From the NCBI RefSeq assembly GCF_000369405.1, contig NZ_KB849999.1, positions 186,001-250,000 on the forward strand: a stretch of 64,000 bases of DNA. The letters are read 5' to 3'. Shown one piece after another: positions 35,468-45,611 of this stretch (its first letter is position 1; every line of letters begins with the position of its first letter). Below the pieces are notes generated by a model. The model was not told the origin of the DNA and did not search any database. It was given only the letters and a program-made list of their open reading frames with translations. The position numbers and the translations under genes were made by a program. This DNA is from Acinetobacter sp. ANC 3929. GTDB taxonomy: Bacteria > Pseudomonadota > Gammaproteobacteria > Pseudomonadales > Moraxellaceae.

Positions 35468-35468
35468 T

Positions 35469-37643
35469 TTAAAGTGAAGCAAATTCGGTACCATCTTCAT
35501 TAGGCTCATGACTGAGGCTTTGTTTTAACATGCTTAAACGTGTTAACACACTGAGCATGAGTGAGAGTTGCTGCAAAATAATCAGCGATTTTGGATCATT
35601 ATCTTCATTGCGGCTGAGACGGTCACGAATGGTTTGCATTAGATTTTGTGCTGATAAATCAGGGACTTCATCTCTGAGCAGCGCACCTTGGATATCATCT
35701 AAAGCTTGATCGAGTAAACCCAATACTTCCTGATCTAGGATTTGCTCACGATGCGCGCCTAATGCTGCGATATAGCTTAAAAAAGTATGGCTCAAGCATA
35801 AAAACTCAAAAGCTAAACTTTTTTGATTCACGTCAATATTTGGTTCGGTTGCAATGGTTGAAATCAGGGAAGCCACTTCAGCATCGGTATTATGTGCAGC
35901 ACGTCGAACCACACGATAATTCAGGGCATTATTACGGCCTTGATGGTATTGCTCTACCACCTCGGCAAGATATTTACATTGTGCCTGTAGAGAACGTTGA
36001 ATCGAACGCGGTAGTCTGCGGAATTTCCAGTCTGGCCAAATAAAGCTGACACCAAACCATGCCAAGGCACAACCAATGACGGTGTCAATAAAACGTGGTA
36101 AACCTGCTGCAAATGCAGAACCGTCCAGATTAAAGTTGATTAAAGCAAGAATAGTAATAAAAGCAGTGGCTTGGGCATATTGCTTACTGCGTAGTTCCAG
36201 AAACAGTACACCGCTCAGAATTAACATCACCAATTGACCTTCGATTGAAGGAATAAAATAAATGATGGCAAGACCAATGATAATACCGACCAATGTTCCG
36301 ACGATCCGTAGATATAAACGTCGTTTGGTGGCATTGAAGTTGGGTTGGCATACAAATAATGCGGTGAGTAGAATCCAGTAGCCATACGCAATATTCGTAA
36401 GTTGAATAAACAGATAGCCAATAAACAATACGATAGATAAACGTACCGCATGACGGAACAATACTGATTCTGGTGTGAGATGTTGTTTCACTCGCACCAT
36501 CATGTCATTCCAGCCTTTTAGATCATCATCTTTTAATTGGCTTTCGGTATGTTGTGCATTGATCTTTTGCAGATTTCTTTCTGTTTCAAGATTTTGTAGC
36601 TGTGCATCAATCGACTTTAGGTTTTGATAAAGTGCAAATAAGGCATTAATTCTGACTTGATCATAGTATCCATCTTTGCGCAGTTTTTCCAACGATAGAC
36701 GCAAGTTCTCAAAACTATGTTTAAAGCGCTTGTTATGCACATAACGAGTGCGACTTAAAATAGATTGAGCCAAATCCTGACAGGCTTTACCTTGGATTGA
36801 TAAGATCCTTTGAAAGCGAAATAAAATATCACTGTGTTGAAACACTTTTGCCAGTTTTTGATAATCGATATGTGCTGAATCGGCACGCTCATGAATATCT
36901 TGAGCGACAAAGTAATATTGCAGACTTCGTCGAGTTCCTTTTTGTCCACGGTCGCCTTTTAATCGTGTCAATAGAGACATCCGCATATCGTTAAAGATTG
37001 CGACCAATTTGCCATTTTCCATGGCGATATCAATCATACTTTGTTGATAGCTAGAGGGTGTCATATCTACATCAAATAAGTTTGATTTAGCGAATAAGAA
37101 ACTCCCTAAGGCGGTGTAGGATGCAGCCAGCTGATCTTGAACTTTACGTACAGGGAACAAGAGAAAGCTGATGGTTGAAAGTAAACCATACCAAGCTGCA
37201 CCAACAACAAGAAGAGCAGGTTGCAGATACCATTGTTCAAATAAATGTACGCCCAACATGGAATAGACTGAAATGACCAGACAACCATAGGCAATGGTGG
37301 CATAGCGACGGCCTAAAGAGCCCAATAATATCCAGCCGATACAAGAGGCGATTAATCCAATTGCAAAGGCGATCGGATAGGGGAATAACAGTTGAACCGA
37401 AGCCGCTGTAATGAAGAACCCGATATAGGTATAAATCAGGTTCATGATGCGCACAGAAAAGCGGTCATCAATATCACTAATGGCTGCTGCAACGACACCG
37501 AGTGTTAAAGGAATCGTTGCCAATTGATAATCTAAAAGATAGGGAACAAAAGCAGTCCCCGTAAAGGCGATTAACATCCGCACGTTGTACATAAACGTGG
37601 TGTTATAGGTTGCTTGTCTTAAACGTCCGAACCAAGGATTCAA
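35469..37643 (-). CDS. yccS: YccS-type FUSC-family inner-membrane protein
   Basis: The product has two six-helix membrane blocks (about residues 20-200 and 395-530) separated and followed by cytoplasmic helical regions, the layout of YccS/YhfK and other FUSC proteins related to aromatic-acid efflux pumps. The substrate is unknown. The frame is open to a GTG at 37694 (741 residues), but TTG at 37643 (LNPWFGRLRQATYNTTFMYNVR) has AAGGA seven bases upstream and yields about 724 residues, so the TTG start is preferred. It is divergent from the Bcr/CflA gene. Confidence 0.82.
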   Translation of the reverse strand: MNPWFGRLRQATYNTTFMYNVRMLIAFTGTAFVPYLLDYQLATIPLTLGVVAAAISDIDDRFSVRIMNLIYTYIGFFITAASVQLLFPYPIAFAIGLIASCIGWILLGSLGRRYATIAYGCLVISVYSMLGVHLFEQWYLQPALLVVGAAWYGLLSTISFLLFPVRKVQDQLAASYTALGSFLFAKSNLFDVDMTPSSYQQSMIDIAMENGKLVAIFNDMRMSLLTRLKGDRGQKGTRRSLQYYFVAQDIHERADSAHIDYQKLAKVFQHSDILFRFQRILSIQGKACQDLAQSILSRTRYVHNKRFKHSFENLRLSLEKLRKDGYYDQVRINALFALYQNLKSIDAQLQNLETERNLQKINAQHTESQLKDDDLKGWNDMMVRVKQHLTPESVLFRHAVRLSIVLFIGYLFIQLTNIAYGYWILLTALFVCQPNFNATKRRLYLRIVGTLVGIIIGLAIIYFIPSIEGQLVMLILSGVLFLELRSKQYAQATAFITILALINFNLDGSAFAAGLPRFIDTVIGCALAWFGVSFIWPDWKFRRLPRSIQRSLQAQCKYLAEVVEQYHQGRNNALNYRVVRRAAHNTDAEVASLISTIATEPNIDVNQKSLAFEFLCLSHTFLSYIAALGAHREQILDQEVLGLLDQALDDIQGALLRDEVPDLSAQNLMQTIRDRLSRNEDNDPKSLIILQQLSLMLSVLTRLSMLKQSLSHEPNEDGTEFASL

Positions 37644-37750
37644 AGTTTGTCCTTTTTGTATTCTGCAATCAATTTTCTGATTCTTATTATGCACAAATAT
37701 GTTGAGGATGCTAAGCTTAGAATCTAGTAATAAGTGAAAAGTAGTGCATT

Positions 37751-38965
37751 ATGCAGGCCGAGCAAACCAATCAACGTCAATATTCAACAGCATGGATTTT
37801 GTTGCTTGCTTTGTTAACCGCATTAGGACCGCTGTCGATTGATATGTATTTACCCGCTTTGCCTCAAATGGCAGAAGAGTTTGGGGTAAGTACGCAAATG
37901 GTGGCGAATACCTTACCCGCGTATTTCTTGGGGTTGGCAATTGGACAACTGATTTATGGGCCTGTCAGTGACCGTATTGGACGTAAAAAGCCTTTATATT
38001 TTGGCTTGGGACTTTATGCAATCGCCAGTTTAGCCTGTGTATTTGCAACCAATGAATGGGCTTTGATTGCAGCTCGTATCTTTCAAGCTTTAGGTGGCTG
38101 TGTCGGTGTGGTCATGGCGCGAGCAACCATTCGTGATCGTTTGGATATGCACGGTTCTGCACAAGCCTTTTCCAGCATGATGATTGTGATGGGGCTGGCA
38201 CCGATTCTGGCGCCAATCTTTGGTGCATGGATTCTTAATTTCTTTCCATGGCAAGCGATTTTTATCACTTTATCGATGATTGGTGTGGTGTGTTGGCTCT
38301 GTGTACATTTCTTCTTTAAAGAGTCACTGCCTGTTGAACGCCGTTTAAAATTATCGGCTTATCAAGTGACCACACTCTATGCTGCTATTTTCAAAGATGA
38401 GAGCTTTAGAGTACCAATGTTTGCAGGTTGTTTAACTGGCGCAGCCTTGTTCTGCTATATCAGCTCTGCTTCCGAAGTGTTCATGGGGCAATATGGACTG
38501 TCACAGCAGCATTTCTCCTATGCATTTGCGTTGAATGCAGCAGGGATCATGTTGATGTCCTCGCTTAATAAACATCTGAATACCCGAATGGGAATTTTTC
38601 AGCGGTTACGTCTTGGCGGTTTAATTCAGTGTTTTGGGGCATTGATTGTGCTGAGTGCAGGACTTATGGCGGATGCACCGTTATTACTGTTAATGTCAGG
38701 CTTATTCTTGGTGGTGTCCGGGATTGGTTTAACTGGTCCGAATGCTATGGCTTTGGCGATGTCTCAACAAGGCGCACGTGCAGGGACGGCTAGTGCGATT
38801 ATGGGGAGTATGCAATTTGCCTGCGGTTTATTGGCAGGAATTATTTTGAACTTCTTGGTGTGGAAGGCATCTTTGAATATGGGAATCATGATGCTGTTGT
38901 TTACCAGTGCGGGATTGTTTGCCATTTTAAAAGTCGGAAAACAGCAAAGCAGTCTCTCGGCTTAG
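37751..38965 (+). CDS. Bcr/CflA-family MFS drug exporter
   Basis: The 404-residue transporter has 12 predicted membrane helices. The N-terminal GPLSIDMYLPALPQMAEEF and the loop motif GPVSDRIGRKKP identify the Bcr/CflA branch of DHA1 proton-driven exporters, which pump out compounds such as bicyclomycin, chloramphenicol or sulphonamides. The substrate here cannot be told. It is not the MdfA-type CraA of Acinetobacter, whose N-terminus differs. It is convergent with the nitroreductase gene. Confidence 0.9.
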   Translation: MQAEQTNQRQYSTAWILLLALLTALGPLSIDMYLPALPQMAEEFGVSTQMVANTLPAYFLGLAIGQLIYGPVSDRIGRKKPLYFGLGLYAIASLACVFATNEWALIAARIFQALGGCVGVVMARATIRDRLDMHGSAQAFSSMMIVMGLAPILAPIFGAWILNFFPWQAIFITLSMIGVVCWLCVHFFFKESLPVERRLKLSAYQVTTLYAAIFKDESFRVPMFAGCLTGAALFCYISSASEVFMGQYGLSQQHFSYAFALNAAGIMLMSSLNKHLNTRMGIFQRLRLGGLIQCFGALIVLSAGLMADAPLLLLMSGLFLVVSGIGLTGPNAMALAMSQQGARAGTASAIMGSMQFACGLLAGIILNFLVWKASLNMGIMMLLFTSAGLFAILKVGKQQSSLSA

Positions 38966-38987
38966 AGAAACTGCTTTATCTACATGC

Positions 38988-39692
38988 TTAATCGAGAAAC
39001 ACCGTAAAGTTTTCAACGGGCTCGCGTGGTGTAATGAAGGTATTTACAATATGCGCTGGGTCGGCATAACCTAAAGCCACGGCACAGATTAGTTCTTCGT
39101 CTTCTGGTGCACCCAAAATATCGAGTACGATTGGATGGAAATGATTCCATGCTGCTTGCGGGCAAGTATCTAAGCCACGCGCTTTGGCAGCAACCATGAC
39201 ATTCTGGATCATCATGGCAATATCCATTTTTGAACCAATCCCCATGACTTTATTGACGGTAAAATATAAGGCAACAGGCGCATCGAACAACTGGAAGTTA
39301 CGCAGTTGTTGCGCTGCCATCTTTTCTTTTTCGCCTTTTTGAATACCGAGTAGACCGTAGAGTCCCCAACCATTGGCACGACGACGGTCAATAAAAGGGG
39401 AAATCCATGTTTCAGGATAATAGGCGAAAGTCTCTTGATATTGTGCTGCAAGCTCAGGTTTTTGTAATAGTTCAATTTGGGCTGTGCAGACACGGTCAAT
39501 CATCTCTGCGCGTTTTTGCCCTGTAACCACATAGACTTTCCAAGGCTGAACATTGGTGCCAGAAGGCGCACGACTTGCTACCGCTAAAATATCTTTGATG
39601 GTTTGTGTTTCGACAGGGGTATCTAAAAATGCACGGACTGAATGACGAGATGTAATCGCTTCATCTACATAGCGGACTTGTTCCGTGTTCAT
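38988..39692 (-). CDS. Nitroreductase-family NAD(P)H-dependent oxidoreductase
   Basis: The 234-residue FMN protein shows RHSVRAFLDTPV with the conserved Arg-Ser, SRAPSGTNVQPWKVYVV, and GLDTCPQAAWNHFHPIV; the C-terminal EELICAVALGYAD is typical of the family. These enzymes reduce nitroaromatics or quinones with NAD(P)H as dimers; the true substrate is unknown. The frame reaches 39710, but GAGGAGT eight bases before the ATG at 39692 sets the start (MNTEQVRYVDEAI). Confidence 0.9.
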   Translation of the reverse strand: MNTEQVRYVDEAITSRHSVRAFLDTPVETQTIKDILAVASRAPSGTNVQPWKVYVVTGQKRAEMIDRVCTAQIELLQKPELAAQYQETFAYYPETWISPFIDRRRANGWGLYGLLGIQKGEKEKMAAQQLRNFQLFDAPVALYFTVNKVMGIGSKMDIAMMIQNVMVAAKARGLDTCPQAAWNHFHPIVLDILGAPEDEELICAVALGYADPAHIVNTFITPREPVENFTVFLD

Positions 39693-40116
39693 AAAAAAAC
39701 TCCTCATCATTTTGATCTTTTAATGTGTGCTGACTATAAATCAATAAATAGTTTTTGCAGATAGTTTTTCACATACAATTTTAGCTGTGTTTAAAAAATA
39801 AGCATAAAAAGAATGCTTTAAGATAAGTTGTAGTGTGTTTTATGTGTTTTGTTTGGTTTGTGTGAAAAAGAAAACTATTAGTAACATAATGAAATCGAAA
39901 AACTATTTTTTTATTCTCGCGAAAATGATGAGAACTCCTTAAATAAAAAGTACACACAATATTCGAAATTTATGCATAATACGCCCTTTTTAAAAAACTG
40001 ATTGGGCTTTCCTTACTGATAAGGTGAGGGGGATTTTCTATCCTCGGCATAGCAAATTTATCCAATTTTATGCCGCTAGAAAATGTTGAAATATACACAG
40101 ATACAAGGAGCTTCTC
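39693..40116. other. 424-bp intergenic region upstream of the porin gene
   Basis: This AT-rich spacer separates the divergent nitroreductase and porin genes and has no coding potential I can support. A possible -10 (CATAAT, 39975-39980) and a long porin leader of about 130 nt with a small GAGG...CCTC hairpin (about 40027-40046) are visible. An ATACAAGGAGCTTCTC ribosome-binding site ends at the porin ATG. No operator can be named. Confidence 0.5.
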
Positions 40117-41469
40117 ATGAGTGTATCTCTCATCCGTAAGCCGTTCGTACTGCAAGGTTTAGCAATCACTGTTGTAGCCTTAATGATGAACAATGCACAC
40201 GCTGCTAGTGAGCAAGAACAGATTCAACAACTTCGTGATGAAGTGAAGGAATTAAAAGCTTTATTACAGCAATATGTTCCCCAAGCAAAACAAAAAAATG
40301 ACCTTGCTCCTGTACAGGAACATTCTAATTTTAAAGAAACACATCCAGATCATCCTGCAAATGTAGCTGTGTCACCCGCTGTCGTCCCTAAAAAGTCGCA
40401 ATTGGTGTTTAACACGGCTTCTGGTGCAGAAGTTAAATTACACGGTTTCTTACGTGGTGATGCTTCTTATCAATCTAAAGGTGGTGACGGGATATTTAAC
40501 CGCATCAATAAGGTTGATTTAGAAGGCGCTGAAAAGAACAGTGATCGCTTCTACAGCACTGCAACAGTTACCCGTTTGGGGCTCGATTTTAAAGCACCAG
40601 TCGAAGGTGCTGAGGTGGGCGGTAAGTTAGAAGTCGATTTCCGTGGTGGTAGTAGCAATGATACCATTCGTATTCGCCATGCTTATTTAACAATGAATGA
40701 TTGGCTATTTGGTCAAACCACTTCAACGTTCTTGGCAACTGACTTACAGCCAGAAATGCTTGATTTTAACTCGCCTTTGGGGATCGGTACTTATCGTACG
40801 CCAATGGTTCGTTACAGCGGTGCACTTAATCCAGCTACACATTATTTTGTTGCCTTGGAAAAAGGGAATGACGATAACCGAGCACCCGCTTTAACTTCAA
40901 AATTAAAATATGATTTTGCAGAAGGTAAGGGTACAAGTTCGGCACGTGCATTGATTACTGAAGCACGCAGTCGAGCTGCTTATAATAATGACAAACAACT
41001 CAGTGCTAATGATTCAGAATTGGGTTGGGGTGTCGCTGTTGGTGCAAAATATAAGTTCACTGATGCATTACAAGCCATGATTGACTATTCGCATGTCAAA
41101 GGTGATAGCAAATTCTTGCTGTATACCAACAATGCCTACAAGGTAAATCCAAATAATTTCGGTTTAAATCTGAATGAGTTCGATGCTCTAACCCTAGGGG
41201 CGACTTATCAAATTAACCCTAAATTGCGCAGTACCTTGGCGTATGGCGCAATGTTTGCTGATGACAGTAATGACTTTGCTAAGCAGGCTGTTATCGCAAA
41301 AGATGTTGCACAGAATAAAACTTTGCAACAAGGTTGGTGGAATATCATGTATTCGCCAGTTACACCGATTACGTTTGGTCTAGAGTATATCTATGGCGAG
41401 CGTAAAACCTTTGATGGACAAAAAGGTAAGGATAATCGTGTAGGGGCAATGGCCCGCTATAACTTCTAA
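40117..41469 (+). CDS. DcaP-like outer-membrane porin
   Basis: The 450-residue protein has a signal peptide ending NAHA-A, then a short coiled coil (EQEQIQQLRDEVKELKALLQQ) typical of DcaP porins, a linker, and a beta-barrel beginning KLHGFLRGDASYQ and ending with aromatic Phe (MARYNF). DcaP is a trimeric porin of Acinetobacter favouring negatively charged solutes such as dicarboxylates and succinyl compounds. AAGGAG precedes the ATG. Neighbouring gltS and AGCS transporter genes would fit an uptake role, but the exact substrate is not shown. Confidence 0.9.
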   Translation: MSVSLIRKPFVLQGLAITVVALMMNNAHAASEQEQIQQLRDEVKELKALLQQYVPQAKQKNDLAPVQEHSNFKETHPDHPANVAVSPAVVPKKSQLVFNTASGAEVKLHGFLRGDASYQSKGGDGIFNRINKVDLEGAEKNSDRFYSTATVTRLGLDFKAPVEGAEVGGKLEVDFRGGSSNDTIRIRHAYLTMNDWLFGQTTSTFLATDLQPEMLDFNSPLGIGTYRTPMVRYSGALNPATHYFVALEKGNDDNRAPALTSKLKYDFAEGKGTSSARALITEARSRAAYNNDKQLSANDSELGWGVAVGAKYKFTDALQAMIDYSHVKGDSKFLLYTNNAYKVNPNNFGLNLNEFDALTLGATYQINPKLRSTLAYGAMFADDSNDFAKQAVIAKDVAQNKTLQQGWWNIMYSPVTPITFGLEYIYGERKTFDGQKGKDNRVGAMARYNF

Positions 41470-41658
41470 GCCATCTATCTTGTTGGTGTAATCATCGGGG
41501 AAACGGAACAACTGAAATATGGCTAAGGTTCTGGCTTGGAACTGTATGCTTTTTATTAAGTTGATTGAGTTTTCACTCATTTTGAGAGTTACTATTTTAT
41601 GAGTTTTGAGATGGTGAAAAAGCCATCGGCATAACTGATAAAATAAACGGAAGAAGAT

Positions 41659-42894
41659 ATGGAATTTACTTTTAATGGTTTCTATACCCTAATTTCGGCG
41701 GTTATCGTTTTGTTATTAGGGCGTTTGCTCGTTAATAAAATTGACTTCTTAAGACGCTATAACATTCCTGAACCTGTTGCAGGTGGTTTAGTTGCGGCAG
41801 TACTTTCACTACTTGTACACTCATTTTGGGGATACAGCATTGTCTTTAGTAGTGAATTACAAACCAGTTTTATGTTGATCTTCTTTGCTTCTATTGGTTT
41901 AAGTGCCAATTTTATGAAACTCAAGGAAGGTGGTATTGGATTAGTGATTTTCCTGATCTGTGTCGCATCATTCATTGTGGTACAGAACGCTGTCGGTATA
42001 AGTCTTGCGACATTGTTGGGTATTGATCCGTTGGTTGGTCTTATTGCAGGTTCAATCACATTGACAGGTGGTCATGGTACCGCAGGTGCGTGGGGTGAAA
42101 TTCTTGAGACTCAGCATGGGATTCAAGGTGCGTTGGCTTTAGGTATGGCGAGTGCAACTTTTGGTCTGATTATCGGTGGTATTATCGGTGGTCCATTGGC
42201 TAAATTGTTGATTAACCGCTATAGCCTTTCTCAAGCACAGACCCCAGCAGAGATCAAGGATCGTGATACACATTTAGATCAACATCCTGACGAGTTGGCA
42301 CCATTCGAAAATCCACATCAAGTCCGTTTAATCACTGCGGACAATGCCATTACTACTTTGGGTATGTTTGCTGCATGTTTAGCATTTGCAGAATTCATGA
42401 CCGGTTTTAGTAAAGGTACTTGGTTCGAGTTACCAACATTCGTTTGGGCACTTGGCGGTGGTGTAATTTTACGTAATATCTTAGAAAGCATATTAAAAAT
42501 TGATATTTTTGATCGTGCGATTGATGTCTTTGGTAATGCATCATTATCACTTTATTTAGCAATGGCATTGCTATCGTTGAAATTATGGCAATTGGCTGAT
42601 TTAGCTGGTCCGCTTGTCGTAATTTTAGGCGCGCAAACCATTACTATGGCATTGTATGCAGCATTCGTGACCTTCCGCGTCATGGGTAAAAACTACGATG
42701 CAGCAGTCCTGGCAGCAGGCCACTGTGGTTTTGGTATGGGGGCAACACCAACTGCAGTTGCAAACATGCAAGCGATTACCAATATGTATGGACCATCTCA
42801 TAAAGCATTCTTGATTGTTCCGCTTTGTGGTGCGTTCTTCGTTGATTTAATTAACGCAACAGTAATTCAATTAATTTTGAAATTCTTTGCCTAA
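41659..42894 (+). CDS. gltS: Sodium/glutamate symporter GltS
   Basis: The 411-residue membrane protein has the GltS repeat structure: two five-helix halves each with a re-entrant loop bearing GG motifs (SITLTGGHGTAGAWG near residues 133-147 and AAGHCGFGMGATPTAVANMQ near 353-372). It imports glutamate with sodium. Size matches E. coli GltS (401). A terminator follows within 10 bp. AGAAG lies seven bases before the ATG. Confidence 0.96.
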   Translation: MEFTFNGFYTLISAVIVLLLGRLLVNKIDFLRRYNIPEPVAGGLVAAVLSLLVHSFWGYSIVFSSELQTSFMLIFFASIGLSANFMKLKEGGIGLVIFLICVASFIVVQNAVGISLATLLGIDPLVGLIAGSITLTGGHGTAGAWGEILETQHGIQGALALGMASATFGLIIGGIIGGPLAKLLINRYSLSQAQTPAEIKDRDTHLDQHPDELAPFENPHQVRLITADNAITTLGMFAACLAFAEFMTGFSKGTWFELPTFVWALGGGVILRNILESILKIDIFDRAIDVFGNASLSLYLAMALLSLKLWQLADLAGPLVVILGAQTITMALYAAFVTFRVMGKNYDAAVLAAGHCGFGMGATPTAVANMQAITNMYGPSHKAFLIVPLCGAFFVDLINATVIQLILKFFA

Positions 42895-42902
42895 GTCGGA
42901 TC

Positions 42903-42927
42903 AAAAGCCCCAAGTGGGGCTTTTTTG
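42903..42927 (+). terminator. Terminator after gltS
   Basis: AAAAGCCCC-AAGT-GGGGCTTTTTT. Confidence 0.93.
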
Positions 42928-42988
42928 ATTCATCCATTGTTATCGTATATGTACGGATGTACATAAAATATTTAAAAGCGAATAAGTG

Positions 42989-44470
42989 ATGAATGAAAAA
43001 TTAAATGACACCCTGATGGCTTGGGTAAGTTTTTTCAATGATCCTTTATGGGACTTCCTTGTTGTTTTCCTGCTTGCTGTAGGTGTTTTCTATACTGTTG
43101 CGACCAAAGCTGTACAGATTAGAATGTTCTTCCACAGTATCAAGGTGATGAAGAGCAGTCGCAGCAAAGGTGAAGAGAAAGATTCACATGGACTTACACC
43201 TTTTCAGGCTTTTGTAACGGGGTTAGCAAGTCGTGTTGGTGTAGGTAACATTGCGGGTGTTGCAATCGCAATCGCGATTGGTGGACCTGGTGCAGTGTTT
43301 TGGATGTGGTTTACTGCGATTCTCGGGATGAGCTCAGCATTTATCGAATCCTCACTCGCGCAATTGTTTAAAGTCAGAGACAGTAACAGTAAGCAATTCC
43401 GCGGTGGACCAGCTTATTATATTACTCAAGGATTACGCAGCAAAACCTTTGGTGTGATCTTCGCACTTGCATTGATCTTTACCTATGGTTTTGTATTCAA
43501 CTCGGTTCAGATCAATGCGATTGCCAATGCATCTTCACATGCATGGGGGTGGGACAAAGCTAATCTCATCGCTCACTTAGGCGGTGTAGATTTAGAAATC
43601 TCATGGGTCGGTTTGGCACTTGTTGTCTTGGTTGCTCTCGCTATTTTTGGTGGTATTAAACGTATTGCTAAATTTGCAGAAATGTTTGTACCATTAAAGG
43701 CAGGTCTTTATCTCGCAGTTGCTTTGTATATTGCGATCAGTAATTACGAACTTCTACCAGGTATCTTCAAACTGATCTTCACTGAAGCATTCCAGTTTAA
43801 TGCGGCAGCGGGTGGTTTCTTCGGTGCAATGATCTCGATGGCAATGATGCAAGGGATCAAGCGCGGTTTGTTCTCAAATGAAGCAGGTATGGGTTCTGCA
43901 CCGAATGCGGCAGCAGCATCTGATGTAAAACATCCAGTGAACCAAGGTTTGGTTCAAATGCTGGGTGTATTCGTCGATACTTTCATTGTGTGTACCAGTA
44001 CAGCGATCATTATCTTGGTATCAGGGGTCTACCATGATGCGGGCTTCGTTGGTGTTGAACTGACACAACGTGCATTGGAGACACAAGTCGGTAGTTGGGG
44101 CGGTGACTTCCTTGCGATCTTGTTATTCTTATTCTGTTACTCAGCTGTTCTAGGCAACTATGCTTATGCAGAAAGTAATGTGCAGTTTATTAATAACAAC
44201 CCGAAAGTAATGTTCATCTTCCGAATCTTTGTATTGGTGATGGTGTATTTCGGTGCAATCGGCAGCGTTCCATTGGTTTGGTCAATGGCGGACTTGTTCA
44301 TGGGTATCATGGCAACCATTAACTTGATTGCGATCTTGCTGTTAACGCCGATGGCGCGAACTTTATTGAAAGACTATACCTCGCAGCTTAAGAAAGGTAT
44401 TAAAGAACCTGAGTTTAAGATTGATAATTACCCAGAGTTGAAGAAAAGAGTTGATTCTGATATTTGGTAA
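42989..44470 (+). CDS. Alanine/glycine:cation symporter (AGCS family)
   Basis: The 493-residue protein has about 10-11 membrane helices and strong AGCS marks: TGLASRVGVGNIAGVAIAI, FRGGPAYYI, and KRGLFSNEAGMGSAPNAAAASDVKHPVNQG, which hold the sodium- and amino-acid-binding residues. It takes up alanine or glycine with sodium. A GTG three bases earlier (42986) is possible; the ATG at 42989 is kept. A strong terminator follows. With gltS it forms an amino-acid uptake cluster, transcribed separately because of the terminator between them. Confidence 0.95.
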   Translation: MNEKLNDTLMAWVSFFNDPLWDFLVVFLLAVGVFYTVATKAVQIRMFFHSIKVMKSSRSKGEEKDSHGLTPFQAFVTGLASRVGVGNIAGVAIAIAIGGPGAVFWMWFTAILGMSSAFIESSLAQLFKVRDSNSKQFRGGPAYYITQGLRSKTFGVIFALALIFTYGFVFNSVQINAIANASSHAWGWDKANLIAHLGGVDLEISWVGLALVVLVALAIFGGIKRIAKFAEMFVPLKAGLYLAVALYIAISNYELLPGIFKLIFTEAFQFNAAAGGFFGAMISMAMMQGIKRGLFSNEAGMGSAPNAAAASDVKHPVNQGLVQMLGVFVDTFIVCTSTAIIILVSGVYHDAGFVGVELTQRALETQVGSWGGDFLAILLFLFCYSAVLGNYAYAESNVQFINNNPKVMFIFRIFVLVMVYFGAIGSVPLVWSMADLFMGIMATINLIAILLLTPMARTLLKDYTSQLKKGIKEPEFKIDNYPELKKRVDSDIW

Positions 44471-44498
44471 TTTGAGTTAACTCAAGCTGAGTTATATT

Positions 44499-44527
44499 AA
44501 AAAGCTCCTTTCGAGGAGCTTTTTTTA
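44499..44527 (+). terminator. Terminator after the AGCS gene
   Basis: AAAAGCTCCT-TTCG-AGGAGCTTTTTTT, a UUCG-type tetraloop in the RNA. Confidence 0.95.
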
Positions 44528-44627
44528 TGAAGTTTTTATGAAAAATACAAAAAATTGATACAGCATTTAGGCTTGGTAAACGCTAAAATTTAGCCAAGAA
44601 ATATGGTTAATATGGCAATTGTTGCGT

Positions 44628-45611
44628 ATGAAACAGCTTAAATTATGGATGCTTGGCCTTTCAGTGACGGTTTTGACAGCTTGTCAGACCACATCACAAT
44701 TAGCACCTGTCATTGACGATGCACAAGCCCATGCTGTCAACCAACCATTTACCTCAATTAAACAACAGCAAAAACGCCCTGTGATTGCATTGGTATTGGG
44801 CAGCGGCGGTGCACGTGGCTATGCACATATCGGTGTGATTGAAGTATTGGAGCGACAAGGTATTCGCCCTGACTTTATTGTTGGAACCAGTGCAGGAAGT
44901 ATTGTTGGCTCAATCTATGCCAGCGGTAAAAGTCCTGCTGAATTACGCGATATTGCGTTAAAACTCAAAGCCAATGATGTTCGTGAAGTGAATGTCAGTT
45001 TAAAGGGCTTTTTTGATGGTAAGAAGGTTGAAGACTATATCAATCAACAAGTTCATAACATGCCATTAGAAAAGATGAAAATCCCAATGTATGTGGTCGC
45101 GACTGAATTAAAAGATGGCACTAGAACAGTCTTTAACTATGGCAATACAGGTCAGGCAGTACGTGCTTCTGCATCCATCCCAAGCATGTTTGTTCCGACC
45201 AAAATTCATGATGTCGAGTATGTCGATGGCGGTTTGGTCAGTCCAGTACCTGTTCAGGTTGCGCGTGAGCTTGGCGCAGATGTGGTGATTGCGGTCGATA
45301 TTTTGGCTCAGCCAATCCATACCGAGACGAGCAATGTATGGGGATTGTTCAACCAAAACATCAATATCATGCAAGGGCGGTTGGCTGAAGAAGAGCTAAA
45401 AGATGCAGATATTGTGATTCAACCTGACCTACGTGAAAAGGCACATATTTTTGATGTGAAAGGGCGTGAGATGACCATGCAGGCTGGTGCGGATGCAGCA
45501 AATGAAAAGTTAGCTGAAATCCAATGGGCAATTCAAAGTAAGACTTATCCAACACAAACTGAACGGCAAGATATTGCCTTGAAAATGAGTACGGCATCAC
45601 CGCGTCAATAA
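44628..45611 (+). CDS. Patatin-like phospholipase lipoprotein (RssA/NTE type)
   Basis: The 327-residue protein has a lipoprotein signal with lipobox LTAC (Cys19), so it is anchored in the envelope. The patatin domain shows the oxyanion loop GSGGARGYAHIGV, nucleophile Ser88 in GTSAGS, and the partner Asp200 in DGG. This Ser-Asp dyad hydrolyses acyl esters of phospholipids or lysophospholipids. A TTG three codons earlier is open, but the ATG at 44628 gives a normal signal peptide (MKQLKLWMLGLSV). It stands alone. Confidence 0.9.
   Translation: MKQLKLWMLGLSVTVLTACQTTSQLAPVIDDAQAHAVNQPFTSIKQQQKRPVIALVLGSGGARGYAHIGVIEVLERQGIRPDFIVGTSAGSIVGSIYASGKSPAELRDIALKLKANDVREVNVSLKGFFDGKKVEDYINQQVHNMPLEKMKIPMYVVATELKDGTRTVFNYGNTGQAVRASASIPSMFVPTKIHDVEYVDGGLVSPVPVQVARELGADVVIAVDILAQPIHTETSNVWGLFNQNINIMQGRLAEEELKDADIVIQPDLREKAHIFDVKGREMTMQAGADAANEKLAEIQWAIQSKTYPTQTERQDIALKMSTASPRQ

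Noticed and set aside
37751-38965. Acquired antibiotic-resistance gene
   Set aside because: The Bcr/CflA exporter has the same base composition as its neighbours and no mobile element nearby; it is an ordinary chromosomal efflux gene.
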